Source: an uncultured Isoptericola sp. (lineage in GTDB: Bacteria > Actinomycetota > Actinomycetes > Actinomycetales > Cellulomonadaceae). From it: a stretch of 64,000 nt of DNA. Below are positions 1 through 7,797 of this stretch, in pieces. Position numbers and translations under genes: made by a program. The stretch's first letter is position 1, and each line of letters starts with the position of its first letter. The stretch is taken from NCBI GenBank assembly GCA_947497265.1, contig CANMFP010000001.1:682001-746000 (forward strand), written 5' to 3'. The notes under the pieces are model-generated. The model was not told the DNA's origin. It made no database searches and saw only the letters and a list, made by a program, of their open reading frames with translations.

Positions 1-168
1 CAGCAGGCCCAGCAGGACACGGATGGCGGTGGACTTCCCGGCGCCGTTGGGGCCGAGGAAGCCGGCGACCTGCCCGTGGGCGACAGCGAGGTCGAGGCCG
101 TCCAGGGCCTTGACCGCGCCGAAGGACTTGTCCAGGTCGTGGATCTCGATGGCTGGTGTGCTGTTCAT
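1..168 (-). CDS. ABC transporter ATP-binding protein (N-terminal part only)
   Basis: The visible 56 residues are the N-terminus of an ABC exporter ATPase; the rest lies beyond the left edge of the window. The Walker A motif GPNGAGKST is complete and followed by IRVLLGLL, as in drug or multidrug exporter ATPases (CcmA/DrrA type). The ATG overlaps the stop of the TetR gene upstream (ATGA), so the two are co-translated and the regulator probably controls this exporter. The membrane component would be expected further left. Confidence 0.9.
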   Translation of the reverse strand, partial: MNSTPAIEIHDLDKSFGAVKALDGLDLAVAHGQVAGFLGPNGAGKSTAIRVLLGLL

Positions 169-914
169 GGTTCCTCGCTGGTGGTCTCGGGTACGTGCTC
201 GTGGTCGGCGTCGCTCTGCCCGGGCGAGGCGCCGGGCGGGTCCCCGACGTAGAGCAGGTAGTCGTCGAGCATGCGGCGGCTGGTGAGGAAGCCCTGGGTG
301 AAGAGCTCGATCATGGGCAGGTACTGGTCGGCCATGAAGTTGCTCACGGCCGCCCGGAAGTCCTCGGGGTCCTCCGGCGGGTCGAGGGTGAGGGAGAGCA
401 GCATCGTGCCGAGCGCGGACAGCACGAGGTAGCGCACGCGGGCGTCCTCGTCGACGCTGGGCTTGGCGATGCCGTCGGCCACGGCCTCGCGGGTGTAGAC
501 CTGCGCGTCGTCGATCATGTGCTGCACGAAGGCTCGGGCGACCTCGCCGCCGGCCTGCAACGACCGGACGGAGTAGCCCAGCAGCGGGGCGTACTCGTCG
601 ATCTCCGCCATCACCTGCAGCAACTGCCCGTTGGTGGCCTTGCCCATGTTCTGCCGCTTGGACCCCATGATCCAGCGGAGCACGAAGTCGTCGCAGGCGC
701 GGTGCAGCGCGTCCTTGGAGCCGAAGTGGTGGATGACCAGCGCGGGGCTCACCCCGGCGTCGGCGGCGATGGTGCGCACGGAGGCTCCGAACCCGGACCG
801 CGCGAAGCGCAGCACGGCCGCGTCCCGGATGCGGTCGCGCGCCGAGCCGTCGGACGGCGGCCGCCCGGTCGACGAGGTGCCCTCAGGCACCCCGGCAGCT
901 TCGGCTGAACTCAT
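165..914 (-). CDS. TetR family transcriptional regulator
   Basis: About 249 residues from the ATG at 914. The N-terminal third is a typical TetR helix-turn-helix: [42 protein letters not shown] around residues 28-70. The C-terminal ligand domain has no recognisable specificity. A longer reading from 986 exists but would run through the probable operator, so the 914 start is preferred. The stop overlaps the start of the ABC ATPase gene, which makes autoregulated control of an exporter operon the simplest role. It is divergent from the arsenite exporter, but nothing ties it to arsenic. Confidence 0.9.
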   Translation of the reverse strand: MSSAEAAGVPEGTSSTGRPPSDGSARDRIRDAAVLRFARSGFGASVRTIAADAGVSPALVIHHFGSKDALHRACDDFVLRWIMGSKRQNMGKATNGQLLQVMAEIDEYAPLLGYSVRSLQAGGEVARAFVQHMIDDAQVYTREAVADGIAKPSVDEDARVRYLVLSALGTMLLSLTLDPPEDPEDFRAAVSNFMADQYLPMIELFTQGFLTSRRMLDDYLLYVGDPPGASPGQSDADHEHVPETTSEEP

Positions 915-918
915 GTTC

Positions 919-937
919 AACACACTAAACGCTTGTT
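919..937. promoter_or_regulatory. Probable TetR operator upstream of the regulator gene
   Basis: An imperfect inverted repeat with AACA...TGTT outer arms lies 5 bases upstream of the TetR start codon; the flanks also carry two TGAACA direct repeats. Its position over the start region fits autorepression. It is a pattern match only. Confidence 0.45.
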
Positions 938-983
938 CAGCCTGGCCGCAAGACTCTGCCGCGTTGACCGCTGCATCGAGATC

Positions 984-997
984 CATCTATATTGATG
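984..997. promoter_or_regulatory. Probable ArsR operator of the acr3 operon
   Basis: CATCTATATTGATG is a 12-of-14 palindrome, AT-rich in an otherwise GC-rich sequence, 30 bases before the acr3 start. ArsR/SmtB proteins bind such ATCAA/TTGAT-type repeats. The fusion regulator encoded two positions downstream, or the separate ArsR at 9258, would be the ligand-responsive repressor. Confidence 0.55.
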
Positions 998-1026
998 TTC
1001 GTCGAAACAGCCACGTCAGGAGCTCC

Positions 1027-2145
1027 ATGACCACTACCGTCCAGGCACCGGTCAGTGCCCGTCTGTCCAGCCTCGACCGCTGGCTCCCGCTGTGGATCGG
1101 CCTGGCGATGGTCGGTGGCCTGCTGCTCGGCCGCTTCGTCCCCGCCCTCGGGGACCTGCTCGGCGCGCTGGAGGTCGGCGGCATCTCGCTGCCCATCGCG
1201 ATGGGCCTGCTCGTGATGATGTACCCGGTGCTCGCCAAGGTCCGCTACGACAGGATGGCCGCCGTCACCGGGGACAAGCGGCTGCTGGTCAGCTCGCTGG
1301 TCCTGAACTGGGTCGTCGGGCCCGGGCTCATGTTCGCCCTGGCGTGGATCTTCCTGCCCGACCTGCCCGCCTACCGCACCGGACTCGTCGTCGTCGGGCT
1401 GGCGCGCTGCATCGCCATGGTGGTCATCTGGAACGACCTCGCCTGCGGCGACCGCGACGCCGCCGCGGTGCTCGTCGCGATCAACTCCGTGTTCCAGGTC
1501 GTCATGTTCTCGCTGCTCGGGTACTTCTACCTCACGGTGCTGCCCGGCTGGCTCGGCCTCGACACGGCCGGGCTCGACGTGTCGATCGGCCAGATCGCGC
1601 TCAACGTGCTCGTCTTCCTCGGCATCCCGCTCGCCGCCGGGTTCGCCTCCCGCGCGATCGGCGAGCGCACGCGGGGACGCGACTGGTACGAGGAGCGCTT
1701 CGTGCCGCGCATCGGCCCGTGGGCCCTGTACGGGCTGCTGTTCACGATCGTCCTGCTCTTCGCCCTGCAGGGTGAGCAGGTCTCCTCCCGCCCGGCCGAC
1801 GTCGCCCGGATCGCGTTGCCCCTGCTCGTCTACTTCGGCGTCATGTGGGGCATCGGCATAGTCACCGGCAAGGCCCTCGGGCTCGGCTACGCACGGACCA
1901 CCACGCTCGCCTTCACTGCCGCGGGCAACAACTTCGAGCTCGCCATCGCCGTCGCCGTCGCGACCTTCGGCGCCACCTCCGGCGAAGCCCTCGCCGGGGT
2001 CGTGGGGCCGCTCATCGAGGTCCCCGTCCTCGTGGGCCTCGTCTACGTCGGCCTGTGGGCCGGGCGCCGATGGTTCGGCGTGGACCCGCGAACAGGCGCC
2101 GCACCGCAGGCAGCAACCGAGGAGACCCAGGAGACCCGGTCATGA
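1027..2145 (+). CDS. acr3: Acr3-type arsenite efflux permease
   Basis: A 372-residue membrane protein of the ACR3/BASS family that exports As(III) using the proton gradient. About ten hydrophobic segments are visible. The ACR3 signature with the essential cysteine (GLARCIAMVVIWNDLACGD, around residues 126-144) and the conserved glutamate in AAGNNFELAIA are present. The start at 1027 has AGGAG eight bases upstream; longer in-frame readings run into the divergent TetR gene. The stop overlaps the arsR-arsC fusion start (ATGA), making this the first gene of a five-gene arsenic operon. Confidence 0.95.
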   Translation: MTTTVQAPVSARLSSLDRWLPLWIGLAMVGGLLLGRFVPALGDLLGALEVGGISLPIAMGLLVMMYPVLAKVRYDRMAAVTGDKRLLVSSLVLNWVVGPGLMFALAWIFLPDLPAYRTGLVVVGLARCIAMVVIWNDLACGDRDAAAVLVAINSVFQVVMFSLLGYFYLTVLPGWLGLDTAGLDVSIGQIALNVLVFLGIPLAAGFASRAIGERTRGRDWYEERFVPRIGPWALYGLLFTIVLLFALQGEQVSSRPADVARIALPLLVYFGVMWGIGIVTGKALGLGYARTTTLAFTAAGNNFELAIAVAVATFGATSGEALAGVVGPLIEVPVLVGLVYVGLWAGRRWFGVDPRTGAAPQAATEETQETRS

Positions 2146-3197
2146 CCACCACGGCGCCCGACGGCGCAGCCTGCGCCCCCCGGCTCAGCGCGGCCGACCA
2201 CGCCATCGGGGCCGACGCCGCCGACGTCGTCGCCACCACGCTCAAGGCGCTCGCCGACCCGCTGCGGCTGCGCATGCTGTCCGCCATCACGACATCCGCC
2301 GACGGCGAGGCGTGCGTGTGCGACCTCGCCGAGCTCGCCGACGTCTCCCAGCCCACCGTGAGCCACCACCTCAAAGTGCTGCGCGACGTCGGCGTCCTCA
2401 CCTCCCAGCGGCGCGGTACCTGGGTCTGGTACCGGGTCGCGCCCGGCTACCGCGGGGCCGTGACCGTGCTGCTCGACCGGTTCGCACCCGCCGCGGTCGA
2501 GAACCGGCAGGACGACCGGCCGCGCGAGCTCACCGGCCTGCGCGACGTCGAGCCCGAGCTCGGCCGGCTCGCAGAGTCCCTCACCCTGCGCGTTCCGGGC
2601 ACCGACCCCGCCGTGGCGCTGCAGGTGGTGCGCGAGTCGTACACGGCGCTGGCCCGGCGCGGCGGGATGACCACCCACCTCGTGCCCCTCACCGAGCACT
2701 TCGCCCGTCAGCGGCTCGTCGACGCCGCGTCACGGACGGCCGACGGCGGCACCCGCGACGCCGACGACCCCCGCCCTCCGCAGGTCCTCTTCGTCTGCGT
2801 CGCCAACGCCGGCCGCTCCCAGCTGGCCGCTGCCCTGCTCCGCCACCACGCGGGCGACCGGGTCGTCGTGCGGTCGGCGGGTTCCCTCCCCGCGGGCGAC
2901 GTGCACGCCACCGTCAAGCCGTTCCTCGACGAGCTCGGACCCGGCCCGGCCGACGACGCCTCGACCGCCTACCCGAAGCCCCTGACCGACGACGCGCTGC
3001 GGGCCGCCGACATCGTCGTCACCATGGGGTGCGGGGACACCTGCCCGGTGCTGCCCGGCAAACGGTACGAGGACTGGGCCGTCGGCGACCCTGCGCTCGC
3101 CTCGCCGTCCGGCGTCCGCGCCATCCGCGACGAGCTGGACGTGCGCGTCCGCGCCCTGCTCGCCGACCTGCTGCCCGACCTGAACCTGCCCCGCTGA
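2142..3197 (+). CDS. ArsR-ArsC fusion: arsenic-responsive repressor joined to arsenate reductase
   Basis: A 351-residue fusion. Residues about 25-110 form an ArsR winged helix with the metal-site motif ACVCDLAELADVSQPTVSHH; residues about 125-190 resemble the three-helix domain found in front of some actinobacterial arsenate reductases; residues about 212-351 are a low-molecular-weight-phosphatase-fold arsenate reductase with the P-loop VCVANAGRSQ (CX5R) and the MGCGDTCPVLPGKRYEDW segment. It probably senses As(III) and reduces As(V), with mycothiol/mycoredoxin as expected reductant in actinobacteria. It starts inside the acr3 stop codon. Confidence 0.9.
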   Translation: MTTTAPDGAACAPRLSAADHAIGADAADVVATTLKALADPLRLRMLSAITTSADGEACVCDLAELADVSQPTVSHHLKVLRDVGVLTSQRRGTWVWYRVAPGYRGAVTVLLDRFAPAAVENRQDDRPRELTGLRDVEPELGRLAESLTLRVPGTDPAVALQVVRESYTALARRGGMTTHLVPLTEHFARQRLVDAASRTADGGTRDADDPRPPQVLFVCVANAGRSQLAAALLRHHAGDRVVVRSAGSLPAGDVHATVKPFLDELGPGPADDASTAYPKPLTDDALRAADIVVTMGCGDTCPVLPGKRYEDWAVGDPALASPSGVRAIRDELDVRVRALLADLLPDLNLPR

Positions 3198-3231
3198 AAC
3201 CTGCCCGCTGACCGTCGCCGAGGAGCACACC

Positions 3232-3645
3232 ATGCCCACCCCACCGTCCGTCCTGTTCGTGTGCGTCCACAACGCCGGTCGCTCCCAGATGGCCGCCGCG
3301 TTCCTGCGCGCGCTCGGCGGCGGTGCCGTCGAGGTCCGCTCCGCCGGCTCCGCCCCGAAGGACACCATCAACCCCGTCGCCGTCGAGGCCATGGCCGAGC
3401 GCGGCATCGACATCCGCGCCGAGCAGCCCAAGGTGCTGACCGACGAGGCCGTCCAGGCCTCCGACGCCGTCATCACCATGGGCTGCGGGGACGCCTGCCC
3501 GGTCTACCCCGGCAAGCGCTACGAGGACTGGGAGCTCGACGACCCGGCCGGCCAGGGCATCGAGGCGGTGCGCCCCATCCGCGACGAGATCGAGCGGCGC
3601 GTGCGCGGCCTGCTCGCCTCGCTCGATGTCGAGGCGGTCGCCTGA
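3232..3645 (+). CDS. arsC: Arsenate reductase, low-molecular-weight phosphatase fold
   Basis: A 137-residue stand-alone arsenate reductase that converts As(V) to As(III) for export by Acr3. The P-loop VCVHNAGRSQMAA (CX5R) is at residues 10-22, and MGCGDACPVYPGKRYEDW with the second cysteine pair follows at about 84-101. It is closely similar to the reductase half of the preceding fusion, suggesting duplication. A GAGGAG ribosome site precedes the ATG. The stop shares a base with the next start (TGATG). Confidence 0.93.
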   Translation: MPTPPSVLFVCVHNAGRSQMAAAFLRALGGGAVEVRSAGSAPKDTINPVAVEAMAERGIDIRAEQPKVLTDEAVQASDAVITMGCGDACPVYPGKRYEDWELDDPAGQGIEAVRPIRDEIERRVRGLLASLDVEAVA

Positions 3646-5300
3646 TGAGGATCGTCGTCGTGGGCTCGGTCGCCGCCGGCACCTCCGCCGCGGCCAAGGC
3701 TCGCCGCAACACCGAGGACGCGCAGATCACGATCTACGAGCGCGACACCGACATCTCCTACTCCGGGTGCGGCCTGCCCTACTACCTCGGCGGCGCGGTG
3801 GAGAGCATCGACGACCTCACCCCGCGCGACGCCGCGTGGTTCGCGGAGCGCTACGACGTCGACGTCCGCACGGGGCACGAGGTGACGGACGTCGACCCGG
3901 CCGCCCGGACCGTCACCGTCCGCGACCTCGCGAGCGGCGAGACCTTCACGGACACCTACGACGAGCTCGTGCTCGCCACCGGCGTCTCGCCCGTGGTCCC
4001 GCCCGTGCCCGGCGTCGACCGGCCCGGGGTGTTCACGTTGCGCAACCCGAGCGACGCCCGGGCCGTGCACGCCTGGATCACCGAGCACGACGTCGCCCGT
4101 GTCGTCATCGTCGGGGCCGGGTACATCGGGCTGGAGACGGCCGAGCAGCTCGTCGGCCGCGGCCTCGAGGTCACCGTGGTCGAGGCCCAGGAGCACGCCA
4201 TGCCGCGCATGGACGACGACATGTCCGCCCGCGTGGACGCCGAGCTGCGTGCCCACGGCGTCGAGCTGCTCACCCGCACCCGCCTCGCCCGGATCGACGG
4301 CGACGTCGTCGTGCAGGACGCCGACGGCGAGCGCACCCTGCCCGCCGACCTGGTGCTCATCGCGGTCGGCGTGCGCCCGAACCTCGACCTGGTGCGGGCC
4401 GCCGGCGCCACCGTGGGACCGACCGGCGCCGTCGCCGTGGACCGCCAGGGACGCACCGACGCGCCGCACGTGTGGGCCGTCGGGGACGTGGCCGAGAGCT
4501 TCGACCTGGTCACCGGCGAGCCCGCATGGGTGCCGCTGGGATCCACCGCCAACAAGACGGGACGCATCGCCGGGGACGCGCTCACGGGTGGCTCGCTGGC
4601 GCACCGAGGCATACTCGGCACGTCCATCGTGCGGGTGTTCGACCAGGCGGTGGGCCAGACCGGCCTCACCGAGGACCGTGCCCGCGAGGCCGGCCACGAC
4701 GTCGTCGTCGTGCACAACATCAAGCCCGACCGCCCCACCTACCTCGGTGGGCAGGAGATGCTGATCAAGGCCGTCGCAGACCGCGGCACCGGGCGGCTGC
4801 TCGGCGCGCAGGCCGTGGGTCCCGCGGGTGTGGACAAGCGGATCGACGTGCTCGCCACGGCGATCACCTTCGGCGCGAAGGCCGAGGACCTGTTCCACCT
4901 CGACCTCGCCTACGCCCCGACGTACGCCACCACCAAGGACCCGGTGCACTACACGGGCATGGCGCTCGACGGCGCGATCAGCGGGCGTGCACCGCTCATG
5001 TCCGCAGCCGAGCTGGAGCGCCGCCGCGGCGACGGGGAGAAGATCCAGGTGGTCGACGTCCGCTCCGCCAAGGACCGGGCCACGTCCGCCGTCGCCGACT
5101 CCGTCCACATCCCGCTGGCCGAGCTGCGCGCGCGGGCCGGCGAGCTCGACCCGGCGCTGCCGACGGTGACGTACTGCAACAAGGGCGTCACCGGCAACGC
5201 CGGGCAGAACGTGCTGCGCCTCCTCGGGTTCGCCGACGTAGCCAACCTGTCCGGAGGCAACAAGACCTACCAGCGGTTCGTGCGGGCCCGGGACCTGTGA
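3645..5300 (+). CDS. CoA-disulfide reductase-like flavoprotein with C-terminal rhodanese domain
   Basis: A 551-residue fusion. The N-terminus has a GxGxxA-like FAD motif, then SGCGLPYY with the single redox cysteine (about residue 43) characteristic of CoA-disulfide/persulfide reductases. An NAD(P)H site (IVGAGYIGLETAEQL) and VGDVAES complete the two-dinucleotide-binding fold; the dimerisation domain carries YAPTYATTKDPVH. A rhodanese domain begins near residue 460 with active cysteine in VTYCNKGVTGNA. In an ars operon it may keep low-molecular thiols reduced or handle persulfides; the substrate is inferred, not shown. It overlaps arsC by one base. Confidence 0.88.
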   Translation: MRIVVVGSVAAGTSAAAKARRNTEDAQITIYERDTDISYSGCGLPYYLGGAVESIDDLTPRDAAWFAERYDVDVRTGHEVTDVDPAARTVTVRDLASGETFTDTYDELVLATGVSPVVPPVPGVDRPGVFTLRNPSDARAVHAWITEHDVARVVIVGAGYIGLETAEQLVGRGLEVTVVEAQEHAMPRMDDDMSARVDAELRAHGVELLTRTRLARIDGDVVVQDADGERTLPADLVLIAVGVRPNLDLVRAAGATVGPTGAVAVDRQGRTDAPHVWAVGDVAESFDLVTGEPAWVPLGSTANKTGRIAGDALTGGSLAHRGILGTSIVRVFDQAVGQTGLTEDRAREAGHDVVVVHNIKPDRPTYLGGQEMLIKAVADRGTGRLLGAQAVGPAGVDKRIDVLATAITFGAKAEDLFHLDLAYAPTYATTKDPVHYTGMALDGAISGRAPLMSAAELERRRGDGEKIQVVDVRSAKDRATSAVADSVHIPLAELRARAGELDPALPTVTYCNKGVTGNAGQNVLRLLGFADVANLSGGNKTYQRFVRARDL

Positions 5301-5302
5301 CG

Positions 5303-6592
5303 ATGGGCGGCCTGGATCACCTCGCCCGCCGCCTCGGCACTCGGGACGCCGTCGCGATCGGCCTCGGCTCCATGATCGGAGCCGGCGTCTTCGCCGCGTT
5401 CGGCCCCGCCGCCGCGGCCGTGCTGCCCGCCGGCACCGCCTGGGCGCTGCTCGGTGCGCTGGCGATCGCCGCCGTCGTCGCCTACGCCAACGCGACGTCG
5501 TCGGCCCAGCTCGCCGCGCAGTACCCGGTGGCGGGCGGCACCTACGTCTACGGCCGCGAACGCCTCGGCGACCGGTGGGGATACCTCGCCGGCTGGGGGT
5601 TCGTGGTCGGCAAGACGGCGAGCTGCGCCGCCATGGCGCTGACCTTCGCCGCATACGCCGCCCCGCCCGGCTGGGAGCGGCCCGTCGCCGCGGTGGCCGT
5701 CGCCGCGCTGGCCGCCGTCAACTACCGGGGCGTCACCCGCACGGCCCGGCTGACACGGTGGATCGTCGCGGTCGTGCTGCTCGCGCTCGCCACCTGGACG
5801 GCGGTCGTGTGGAGCGGCTCGCCGGCGCTCCACGTGGCGGCCGACGGCGGCACGGGGGCCGGCGGAGCGGCCGGGGCCGACGGCGGGTGGGCTGTCGCGT
5901 ACGGGGTGCTCCAGGGCGCCGGGCTGCTGTTCTTCGCGTTCGCCGGCTACGCCCGGATCGCCACGATGGGTGAGGAGGTGCGCGACCCGCGCCGCACCAT
6001 CCCGCGGGCGATCCTGCTGGCGCTCGCGGGCGCCGTCGTCGTCTACGCGGTGGTCGCCGTGACGCTGCTCGCCGCGCTCGGGATCGACGGGGTCGCAGGG
6101 ACGACGGCGCCGCTGGCGGCCGCGGTCGAGGAGTCCGCCTGGGCGGGGGTCGTCGTCCGGGTCGGCGCGGCCGCGGCGTCGCTCGGGGCGCTGTTGGCGC
6201 TGGTCGCGGGGATCGGGCGGACGGGCCTGGCCATGGCCCGCGAGGGCGACCTGCCGCGGTGGTTGTCGGCCGTGCACCCGCGTTTCCGGGTGCCGCACCG
6301 GGCCGAGGTGGCGCTCGCGGTGGTCGTGGTCGTCCTGGTGCTGACCGTCGACCTGCGGGGCGCGATCGGGTTCTCGAGCTTCGGCGTGCTGCTCTACTAC
6401 GCCGTCGCCAACGCCGCGGCGTTCACCCAGGGCGGCACGGACCGGCTGTACCCGCGGTGGCTGCAGGTGCTCGGCCTGGTGGCGTGCGTGGTGCTCGTGG
6501 CGACGCTGCCGCTGCCGGCCGTGCTCACGGGGGTCGCGGTCTTCGCCGTCGGGATCGCCCTGCGCGAGCTCCGCCTCCGTCGCCCGAGGTAG
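5303..6592 (+). CDS. APC superfamily amino acid permease
   Basis: A 429-residue polytopic membrane protein with the APC N-terminal signature AIGLGSMIGAGVFAAFGPAA and the cytoplasmic-loop motif EEVRDPRRTIPRAI. About twelve hydrophobic segments are visible. A GTG six bases upstream at 5297 would overlap the previous stop and is an equally possible start. Being the last gene of the coupled arsenic operon it is likely co-expressed with it; import of a thiol precursor or an arsenical are conceivable but unsupported roles. Confidence 0.85.
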   Translation: MGGLDHLARRLGTRDAVAIGLGSMIGAGVFAAFGPAAAAVLPAGTAWALLGALAIAAVVAYANATSSAQLAAQYPVAGGTYVYGRERLGDRWGYLAGWGFVVGKTASCAAMALTFAAYAAPPGWERPVAAVAVAALAAVNYRGVTRTARLTRWIVAVVLLALATWTAVVWSGSPALHVAADGGTGAGGAAGADGGWAVAYGVLQGAGLLFFAFAGYARIATMGEEVRDPRRTIPRAILLALAGAVVVYAVVAVTLLAALGIDGVAGTTAPLAAAVEESAWAGVVVRVGAAAASLGALLALVAGIGRTGLAMAREGDLPRWLSAVHPRFRVPHRAEVALAVVVVVLVLTVDLRGAIGFSSFGVLLYYAVANAAAFTQGGTDRLYPRWLQVLGLVACVVLVATLPLPAVLTGVAVFAVGIALRELRLRRPR

Positions 6593-6614
6593 CACGGCTC
6601 TGCCGCGGTAGGGA

Positions 6615-6932
6615 TCAGCGACGGGCGCGGCTGGCGCCGAACGGGCCGCCGAAGACGAACGAGATGCCGAGCACGTAGCCGACGTCGTACCAGTTGCCGT
6701 TGTTGTGGACCTCGTACACCGAGACCGTGTCGGTGAACAGCGAGATCACGAACGCGACCGGCAGGATCATCCCCTGCCACACGCCGAGCCAGAAGCCGGC
6801 CGGCTCGCCGAGCGCGGTCGGGGCGGTGTCGAGGCCCGGGTTGGGTCCGGCCGCGCACGCCGTCAGCGCGACGAGGACGACGACGGCGAGCGCCGCCGTC
6901 GGCAGGAGCCTGCGCGCGCGGCCCCCGGTCAT
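6615..6932 (-). CDS. Small conserved lipoprotein
   Basis: A 105-residue protein with a lipoprotein signal peptide (hydrophobic run then LTACAAG, cysteine near residue 26) and a second hydrophobic stretch (WLGVWQGMILPVAFVISLF) followed by a conserved-looking EVHNNGNWYDVGYVLGIS segment. No enzymatic motif is seen. It is translated from an ATG overlapping the stop of the upstream hydrolase gene (ATGA), so the two form an operon. It converges with the arsenic operon. Function unknown. Confidence 0.75.
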   Translation of the reverse strand: MTGGRARRLLPTAALAVVVLVALTACAAGPNPGLDTAPTALGEPAGFWLGVWQGMILPVAFVISLFTDTVSVYEVHNNGNWYDVGYVLGISFVFGGPFGASRARR

Positions 6933-7723
6933 CGTCCGGCGATCTCGGTGACGAAGCCCTGCAGCGTCTTGGCCATGGCCTCAGGCTCCCACGAGTGCTG
7001 TGCACCTGGCACGACCAACCGCCGCGCGTCGCGCAGCGCGGCCGCCGCGAGATCGGCCCCCGCGGTCAGCTCGTCGAACGTCTCGCTGCCGGTCATGACC
7101 AAGGCCGGGGCGTCGATCCCGCTCCACAGGTCCCCCGCGGGCGCCGAGTCGGTCCAGGCCAGGGCCTGGGCGTCCGGACGCAGCCCGGCGGCGTTCGCGA
7201 CGAAGGCCGGCCACATGGGCGAGTCCTTCAGCCAGGCGAGGAACTCCGGCGGCATGTCCCGCATGTACGTCTCCAACCCTGCGGCGGCCTGGCCGTCGTC
7301 CAGGAGCCCTTCGACCTCTGCCGCCCACGCGGCCGCACCGCTCCCGGGCGGGGCGAGCGGGATCTCCCAGAGGGCCAGCCCGGCGACGGGCAGCCCGGCG
7401 ACGGCGGCACGCAGCGCGATCGTGCACCCGGACGAGTGCCCGCAGAGCACCGCGGGCGAACCGGCGACGTCGATGAGCGCGGCCAGCGCGTCGATCTCGC
7501 GCTGGAGCGGGATCGGGGCGGCCGCCGTCGACTCGCCGCGGCCCAGCCGGTCGTACACCAGGGTGGTGAGTCCGAGCCCGGCGGCGAGCTCCGCCGTCGC
7601 CGTCGTCTCCGGGTCGATCTCGCGGAACGGTCCGGCCCCGGCGACGAAGACGACGGCGGGGCCCTCCCCGCGCAGGTCGTAGGCGACGCGGTCGCCGCTG
7701 GACGTGGTGAGGAACTCGGTCAT
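6929..7723 (-). CDS. Alpha/beta hydrolase
   Basis: A 264-residue alpha/beta hydrolase with oxyanion region VFVAGAG, DRLGRGES, nucleophile elbow GHSSGCT (Ser near residue 96) and late His in GAQHSWEP; these make up a plausible catalytic triad. The substrate is not predictable. It is co-transcribed with the downstream lipoprotein and separated from the flavoprotein gene behind it by a strong hairpin. Confidence 0.88.
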   Translation of the reverse strand: MTEFLTTSSGDRVAYDLRGEGPAVVFVAGAGPFREIDPETTATAELAAGLGLTTLVYDRLGRGESTAAAPIPLQREIDALAALIDVAGSPAVLCGHSSGCTIALRAAVAGLPVAGLALWEIPLAPPGSGAAAWAAEVEGLLDDGQAAAGLETYMRDMPPEFLAWLKDSPMWPAFVANAAGLRPDAQALAWTDSAPAGDLWSGIDAPALVMTGSETFDELTAGADLAAAALRDARRLVVPGAQHSWEPEAMAKTLQGFVTEIAGR

Positions 7724-7725
7724 GA

Positions 7726-7791
7726 CGCCTCCCGGTGGGGTGGGGGCGCGCCTGGCGCGAGCCCCTCACCCCTACCGACCTGTGGGAGGCG
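7726..7791 (-). terminator. Large stem-loop between the flavoprotein and hydrolase genes
   Basis: An outer stem (CGCCTCCC at 7726-7733 with GGGAGGCG at 7784-7791) encloses a second GC-rich stem (GGGGTGGGGGCGCGC against GCGCGAGCCCCTCACCCC, with small bulges). There is no U tract. It sits just after the flavoprotein stop and just before the hydrolase start, fitting a terminator for the former. Confidence 0.6.
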
Positions 7792-7797
7792 CCGAAC

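Noticed and set aside
3519-5654. A 711-residue open frame on the minus strand across arsC and the flavoprotein
   Set aside because: It is Arg/Gly/His-rich antisense of well-supported genes on the plus strand; long shadow frames are expected at this GC content.
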